A stretch of 49,081 nucleotides of DNA from a virus. The notes beneath the pieces are model-generated. The model saw only the letters and a list, made by a program, of their open reading frames with translations, was not told the origin of the DNA and ran no database searches. This document shows positions 45,460 through 49,081 of this stretch, piece after piece (the stretch's first letter is position 1; each line of letters opens with the position of its first letter). A program made the translations under genes and the position numbers. Location of the stretch: the IMG/VR virus record IMGVR_UViG_3300010885_034796, positions 1 through 49,081 of that record. One strand, 5' to 3'.

Positions 45460-46854
45460 TTATAGTTTCTCGTTGGGGACTGATCCCCGAAAGCCCTTGA
45501 ACCTTGGAAAACGAAGAGACCAAACATCAGAACCATCTTCCAATGTCGCTGCATCGGCTCTAATCTCAACAATCATCCCAATCATATTATCTCTTTTTTT
45601 CCAGATATCTTTTCGATCTTCATCGGAAAAACCGCTTCCACAATTTACTTTAATTTTTTTACCATCATCTTCGCCTTCGCAAATGAAAGCACCAAGCATA
45701 CCTTCGTATTTACCAGTACCTTCCTCTACACCTACAACGGATAGGCTAAAATCTAAAAAAGGTTTAATCTTCAACCACGCAAAAGAGCGTTTTAGCTCAT
45801 AAGGAGCATTTGGGTCTTTAACCATTATCCCCTCATATCCTTGCTCAATCGCCATTTTATTAAATTCTTGAAGCGATTCTTTTCCTTCGTTTGTAGATAA
45901 ATTTACGTATTTTTTGGGGATAACATAAACCAATCCTTTAGTATGTTCTCTTAATAATCCAGTAGTTTCTAGATTAGAAATAATTTCATGACGCTTTTCT
46001 TGAGATATTTTACAAATACCATCTTTAAATGCAGTCAATGGAATTATATCAAATATTGCCAATTTTGCCGCAGAAGTGTTTATATTATCCTTGCGATTAA
46101 CTTGTTTCATCAAATCTTGGAAACTAGATGAAACTACCTCACCATCTAATACTACTGAACCTGGAAGCATATTCATTATATCAACAAGGCTTTCTCTGAT
46201 ATCTGAGAAATTTGTATTAATTTTTCCGTTTCGCGTATATTGCGTTATACATCCTTCTTCTTTATTGAGTATGGTTAGAAGGCGAATTCCGTCCAATTTT
46301 ACATCTAACATTTTCGGTCCAGAAAGTTTTTTCTGATATTCTGGCTTCATACCATCATGTGCTAACTGGCACGAGAATACAGGGATCATATATTTTTTAG
46401 CATCATCTTGTGTTGGGGCTAATTTTTGAAGAACCTTATTAATAGTCTTAACATCGATACCAGCTTTCAAATCTTTTAATAAAACTCTACGATAGAATAT
46501 ATTCCAAGTCGGAATATGACATTTATCGGCGGCATCAAGAATAGCATCTCTTGCTGCATAACCAGTAAGTTTCCTAGTTCTTAGTTTATTGGCTAAATCT
46601 AAAAAATCACTAAATGATAATGTACCGGCGTCACCATCATCTTCGTCTGCAATTTCTCCAACTTTTTGAACACCAAATGTTATAAGAATATCATAACATA
46701 ATTGTGCTCCGATGAAGAAATCTCGATGCCCCTTCATAAAGGCATCCATAAGAATTTGTTCTTTTTCAGTTCTTTTCGTGGTACTTGAAAGTCGATTTAT
46801 AATTGATACTGCGTCCATATCATTATGTATATACGGTTTGATTATATTTTTCAA
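45460..46854 (-). CDS. 30: ATP-dependent DNA ligase (T4 gp30-like)
   Basis: The protein has 464 residues with a TTG start directly after the upstream stop and AAAGGA six bases before. An ATG at 46818 (MDAVSIINRLSSTTKRTEKEQIL) lines up with the start of T4 ligase and is the alternative. The active-site motif is MLDVKLDGIRLL (adenylated Lys), with VVLDGEVVS (motif III), AIFDIIPL, YEGIMVKDP (motif IV) and WLKIKPF (motif V). The C-terminal OB domain has VGVEEGTGKYEGMLGAF and EIRADAAT. It seals nicks in phage DNA during replication and repair. T4 gp30 is 487 residues. Confidence 0.88.
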   Translation of the reverse strand: MKNIIKPYIHNDMDAVSIINRLSSTTKRTEKEQILMDAFMKGHRDFFIGAQLCYDILITFGVQKVGEIADEDDGDAGTLSFSDFLDLANKLRTRKLTGYAARDAILDAADKCHIPTWNIFYRRVLLKDLKAGIDVKTINKVLQKLAPTQDDAKKYMIPVFSCQLAHDGMKPEYQKKLSGPKMLDVKLDGIRLLTILNKEEGCITQYTRNGKINTNFSDIRESLVDIMNMLPGSVVLDGEVVSSSFQDLMKQVNRKDNINTSAAKLAIFDIIPLTAFKDGICKISQEKRHEIISNLETTGLLREHTKGLVYVIPKKYVNLSTNEGKESLQEFNKMAIEQGYEGIMVKDPNAPYELKRSFAWLKIKPFLDFSLSVVGVEEGTGKYEGMLGAFICEGEDDGKKIKVNCGSGFSDEDRKDIWKKRDNMIGMIVEIRADAATLEDGSDVWSLRFPRFKGFRGSVPNEKL

Positions 46855-47496
46855 TTATAATCCTTTTAATAGGCGTAACAAACTTTCTAATTCATCTTTT
46901 CCAATAACAGTGTACCCATTACTATTTAATAGATCGATTAGTTTTTGTGGTTGAGTTGTATTTATTTTTCTAAACTTATCAGGTATTTCATACCAATTAC
47001 GCAATAAAGGATGTGTTTTATTGGTTAAGCTAATAGATGGCCCATATCTCCATCCATTTTTTAATCTATCTTTCATCCATTCATCATGCTGATCTTTAGC
47101 CCAAGAGGTACATAAATCTAAAAACTTATTGTCTGGAATTGAAATTTTATTATTACTTAAAATATCGGCTTGATTCGATGATATTTCAATTTCAAAATCA
47201 ATATCTGGATATTTGTGCATAAACGACGTAACTACGGGTTCTGCTTCCTTATCTTGGATATCTCTAGTCAATGATATTATATAATGATTTTCTTTTTTTA
47301 TTTCACGATGAACTAGTATTGAACTTTTAAGAGTGCCATTATTGTCAGTAGCTTGAATACCTGCGATCAAGCCGCTTGGTAAAAGCTTCTTTACACAATT
47401 ATACCAGCCAGAAATAACATCCTTATCTAATGGATGTTCTGTAATTAATTTAATATATCTCTGAATGTTTACGGGAGTATTATGAGAAAGGTCCAT
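46855..47496 (-). CDS. RyR-domain protein
   Basis: The protein has 213 residues from the ATG at 47496 (MDLSHNTPVNIQRYIKLITE); an upstream frame extension runs into the terminator. Residues 126-200 form a RyR domain: LDLCTSWAKDQHDEWMKDRL, NGWRYGPSIS, NKTHPLLRNWYEIPDKFRK and LIDLLNSNGYTVIG. RyR domains occur in phages and bacteria and are thought to bind ligands, possibly nucleotides. The N-terminal part (residues 1-120) is unknown. CCTAAATA and five bases precede the ATG. The DNA ligase starts at its stop codon, so the two are translated together. Confidence 0.75.
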   Translation of the reverse strand: MDLSHNTPVNIQRYIKLITEHPLDKDVISGWYNCVKKLLPSGLIAGIQATDNNGTLKSSILVHREIKKENHYIISLTRDIQDKEAEPVVTSFMHKYPDIDFEIEISSNQADILSNNKISIPDNKFLDLCTSWAKDQHDEWMKDRLKNGWRYGPSISLTNKTHPLLRNWYEIPDKFRKINTTQPQKLIDLLNSNGYTVIGKDELESLLRLLKGL

Positions 47497-47501
47497 ATTA
47501 T

Positions 47502-47509
47502 TATTTAGG
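47502..47509 (-). promoter_or_regulatory. Late promoter box CCTAAATA placed for a leaderless mRNA
   Basis: On the minus strand CCTAAATA is followed by ATAAT and the ATG at 47496. It lies just after the fibre terminator. Confidence 0.55.
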
Positions 47510-47523
47510 CTTTTTAAAGAAAA

Positions 47524-47550
47524 GGGCGCGACCCTTAAAGAATCGCGCCC
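47524..47550 (-). terminator. Rho-independent terminator after the second fibre gene
   Basis: On the minus strand GGGCGCGA pairs with TCGCGCCC and is followed by TTTTCTTT. Confidence 0.85.
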
Positions 47551-47576
47551 CAAACTTTGTAGATTATCTACTAGGA

Positions 47577-49081
47577 TTAACCTTGTAGATACTCAACGAT
47601 AACAGTAGCAGAACCACCAGTTAGGCCAGCCCCGATGAGTGTAGCAGTAATTGCTTGAGCGGTAACTGGCGTTGCAGCTTCGATCAAGTACAATCCGGCT
47701 GATGCCTCATCAATTGCTGAAGAAGCGGCTAGGTCGCCCGTTGCTGCCGAGTTAACAGTGATTGAACCAGAGGTATAAGCTCCAGTGATCAATACTTTAA
47801 CGCGGAGAACTGTACCAGTGATAGTACCAAGAGCGAGCGTAGTAGCTGTTCCTGCAAATGTACCAACCAATGTCTTAACGCCACCAACTGTAGAAGCGGT
47901 AACAGCAGCGGTCATTTGTGACAAGGTAACGGCGTCTTGTGCATTTGTCGCATTGGCAACATTGATTACGGCAGCGTTAGAAACGTTTACCGAACCAGTA
48001 CCCTTTGGCGCAAATACTAGGTCAAGATTTGAACCAGTACCAACAACCCCAACGCTTACTGCGGTGTTGCTATTTGTTACAGCCAAGTGACTTGTAGCAT
48101 TTGTAGTTCCAGTAAATACTGCAACTGGTGTATCTGCTTTATTACCAAGAGATACGTTAGTACCAGTTACGAACATTGTACCACCGGTTCCGGCAGCGAC
48201 TGTCATGTTATAGCCAGTTTCTGCTTGTAGAACACCATCACCAGTTTCACCGATGATAACATGACCTGTTCCTTGTCCAGATAGACGAAGGTCAACGTCA
48301 GCGTTTGTTCCGTAAGCAACCATGCTAACTTCGTTAGGTGTTCTAAAGTCAACAGCTAAGTTAGTATTAGTTGAATTGTTTGCGGTGAAAGAAACTACTT
48401 GTGTAGCTACGTTCGAAACATTCAAGTTCATGGTGATGGTATCAGCAGCAACGTGAACATTGTTCAAGGCGTCCGATGTACGGATTGTGTCTTGTGACAA
48501 GTTAGCAATTGCGGTAGCCAATGATACTTCAGCGGCACGAGCAGTTGTCGCTTCGATTACGATAGCAGCAGCAAGTGAGCTTTCAGCGGCACGAGCAGTT
48601 GTTGCTTCAGTAACTACTGATGCGGCCAATGAACCCTCAGCGGCGCGAGCCGTTGTTGCTTCAGTGGTGATTGCAGCAGATAGAGTACCTTCGGCAGCAG
48701 TTGCGCGAGTTGTTTCAGCCAAGACCGCAGCAGCCAATGAGCTTTCAGCAGCGCGAGCAGCAGTTGCTTCGTTGCTAATTGCAGTTGATACAGCAGTCGA
48801 GTATGTAGTATCGATGTCAACAGTATAACCTGTGTCGATTGAACCAGTTACTGAGATGCGACCAGCAGTTCCAGAAACAGTTGTATCTGTGTTGTCGATC
48901 TTATCGAATCCACCAGTGGAATTACGAACTACACCATCATACAAGTTGAAGAATGCAGTAGTTGTTCCGTCAGTGACGTAACCAGCAGTTGTTACTTTGT
49001 AGTAATCACCGGTTGCGCCAGCAGGAAGCGAGGTGGCTGCGCCAGAAGTAGCACCACCAGCAATAGTTCCCTTGTATTCGA
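47577..49081 (-). CDS. Tail fibre-like protein with coiled-coil repeats (partial, 5' end outside)
   Basis: The frame is open to the right edge, so the N-terminus is missing; about 501 codons are visible. The first part (KGTIAGGATSGAATSLPAGATGDYYKV...AFFNLYDGVV) is a trimeric-fibre-like shaft. Five 18-residue repeats of the type EATTARAAESSLAAAIVI follow (48501-48770), which would form a parallel coiled coil. Then come beta-rich, Asn/Thr/Gly-rich segments (LRLSGQGTGHVIIGETGDGVLQ, LDLVFAPKGTGSVNVSN), as in shaft repeats of phage fibres. The end SGSITVNSAATGDL...VIVEYLQG is a small beta domain. It is likely host-recognition or baseplate-attached; a terminator follows. Confidence 0.75.
   Translation of the reverse strand, partial: EYKGTIAGGATSGAATSLPAGATGDYYKVTTAGYVTDGTTTAFFNLYDGVVRNSTGGFDKIDNTDTTVSGTAGRISVTGSIDTGYTVDIDTTYSTAVSTAISNEATAARAAESSLAAAVLAETTRATAAEGTLSAAITTEATTARAAEGSLAASVVTEATTARAAESSLAAAIVIEATTARAAEVSLATAIANLSQDTIRTSDALNNVHVAADTITMNLNVSNVATQVVSFTANNSTNTNLAVDFRTPNEVSMVAYGTNADVDLRLSGQGTGHVIIGETGDGVLQAETGYNMTVAAGTGGTMFVTGTNVSLGNKADTPVAVFTGTTNATSHLAVTNSNTAVSVGVVGTGSNLDLVFAPKGTGSVNVSNAAVINVANATNAQDAVTLSQMTAAVTASTVGGVKTLVGTFAGTATTLALGTITGTVLRVKVLITGAYTSGSITVNSAATGDLAASSAIDEASAGLYLIEAATPVTAQAITATLIGAGLTGGSATVIVEYLQG
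48501..48770 (-). repeat. Five tandem 54-bp repeats in the fibre gene
   Basis: Units begin at 48501, 48555, 48609, 48663 and 48717 and each encodes 18 residues of the type EATTARAAEGSLAASVVT. They differ by several bases each, so they are established repeats that could still expand or contract by slippage. Confidence 0.8.

Noticed and set aside
1-49081. CRISPR array, insertion sequence or integrase/attachment site
   Set aside because: No regularly spaced direct repeats with unique spacers, no transposase or integrase-like protein and no flanking duplication were seen.

Overview
This window is a stretch of an AT-rich, T4-related (contractile-tailed) bacteriophage genome. The sequence shows T4-type virion genes: tail sheath (gp18-like), tail tube (gp19-like) with a second tube-fold protein beside it, tail completion protein (gp15-like), neck proteins (gp13- and gp14-like), a head completion protein (gp4-like), a large terminase and a probable small terminase. 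Around them are phage nucleic-acid genes (RNA ligase, ATP-dependent DNA ligase, adenylate kinase, GMP reductase) and many small unknown genes. Genes lie on both strands in short blocks, so the compact T4 order 13-14-15-16-17-18-19 is broken up. The host cannot be named from the sequence.

Layout. 1-4.1 kb: the 5' part of a very long fibre/adhesin made of Ig-like, Calx-beta-like and LamG-like domains. 4.2-6.0: RNA ligase and adenylate kinase. 6.1-7.9: two tandem paralogues and a GT-A glycosyltransferase. 8.1-13.3: minus-strand virion block (gp15, a possible ADP-ribosyltransferase, an unknown gene, gp14, a Gly/Ser-rich virion protein). 13.5-14.7: plus-strand internal protein and gp13. 14.7-16.0: GMP reductase with an AbrB-like protein and a tiny membrane protein. 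16-22.2: small genes, a tRNA-Thr, a threonyl-tRNA synthetase without editing domain, a YqeY protein, membrane proteins and a papain-like peptidase. 22.3-26.4: large terminase broken by two inteins. 26.5-31.6: GNAT-like protein, unknowns, Nudix hydrolase and core/internal proteins. 31.7-38.6: small terminase, gp4, tube and sheath. 38.8-42.4: Sm-like protein, M15 peptidase, unknown, TPR-glycosyltransferase. 42.4-47.5: small genes, adenine methyltransferase, NYN nuclease, SleB hydrolase, DNA ligase, RyR-domain protein. 47.6-end: a second fibre running off the right edge.

Three systems stand out. (1) The large terminase is assembled by two different splicing events. A contiguous LAGLIDADG intein sits inside the Walker A motif. 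A second intein, split between blocks A and B, sits next to Walker B, and its two halves are separated by a free-standing HNH endonuclease gene. (2) Late transcription appears to use a T4-type box (consensus NNTAAATA, often TATAAATA). In nine genes this box is followed by exactly five bases and then ATG, so transcription would start at or within a base or two of the start codon, giving leaderless mRNAs. Two further signals combine the box with a hairpin that would hide the start site in read-through RNA, as T4 gene e does. (3) About eight proteins begin with a short peptide of the type MRISDFLTE or MNLKQYIAE ending in (L/I)xE, which resembles the T4 capsid-targeting sequence cut by the prohead protease. 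They include a possible ADP-ribosyltransferase, a Nudix hydrolase and a SleB wall hydrolase, which suggests a set of proteins packed in the head and injected with the DNA. A fourth point is a threonine translation cassette: tRNA-Thr(UGU), a ThrRS and a YqeY protein.
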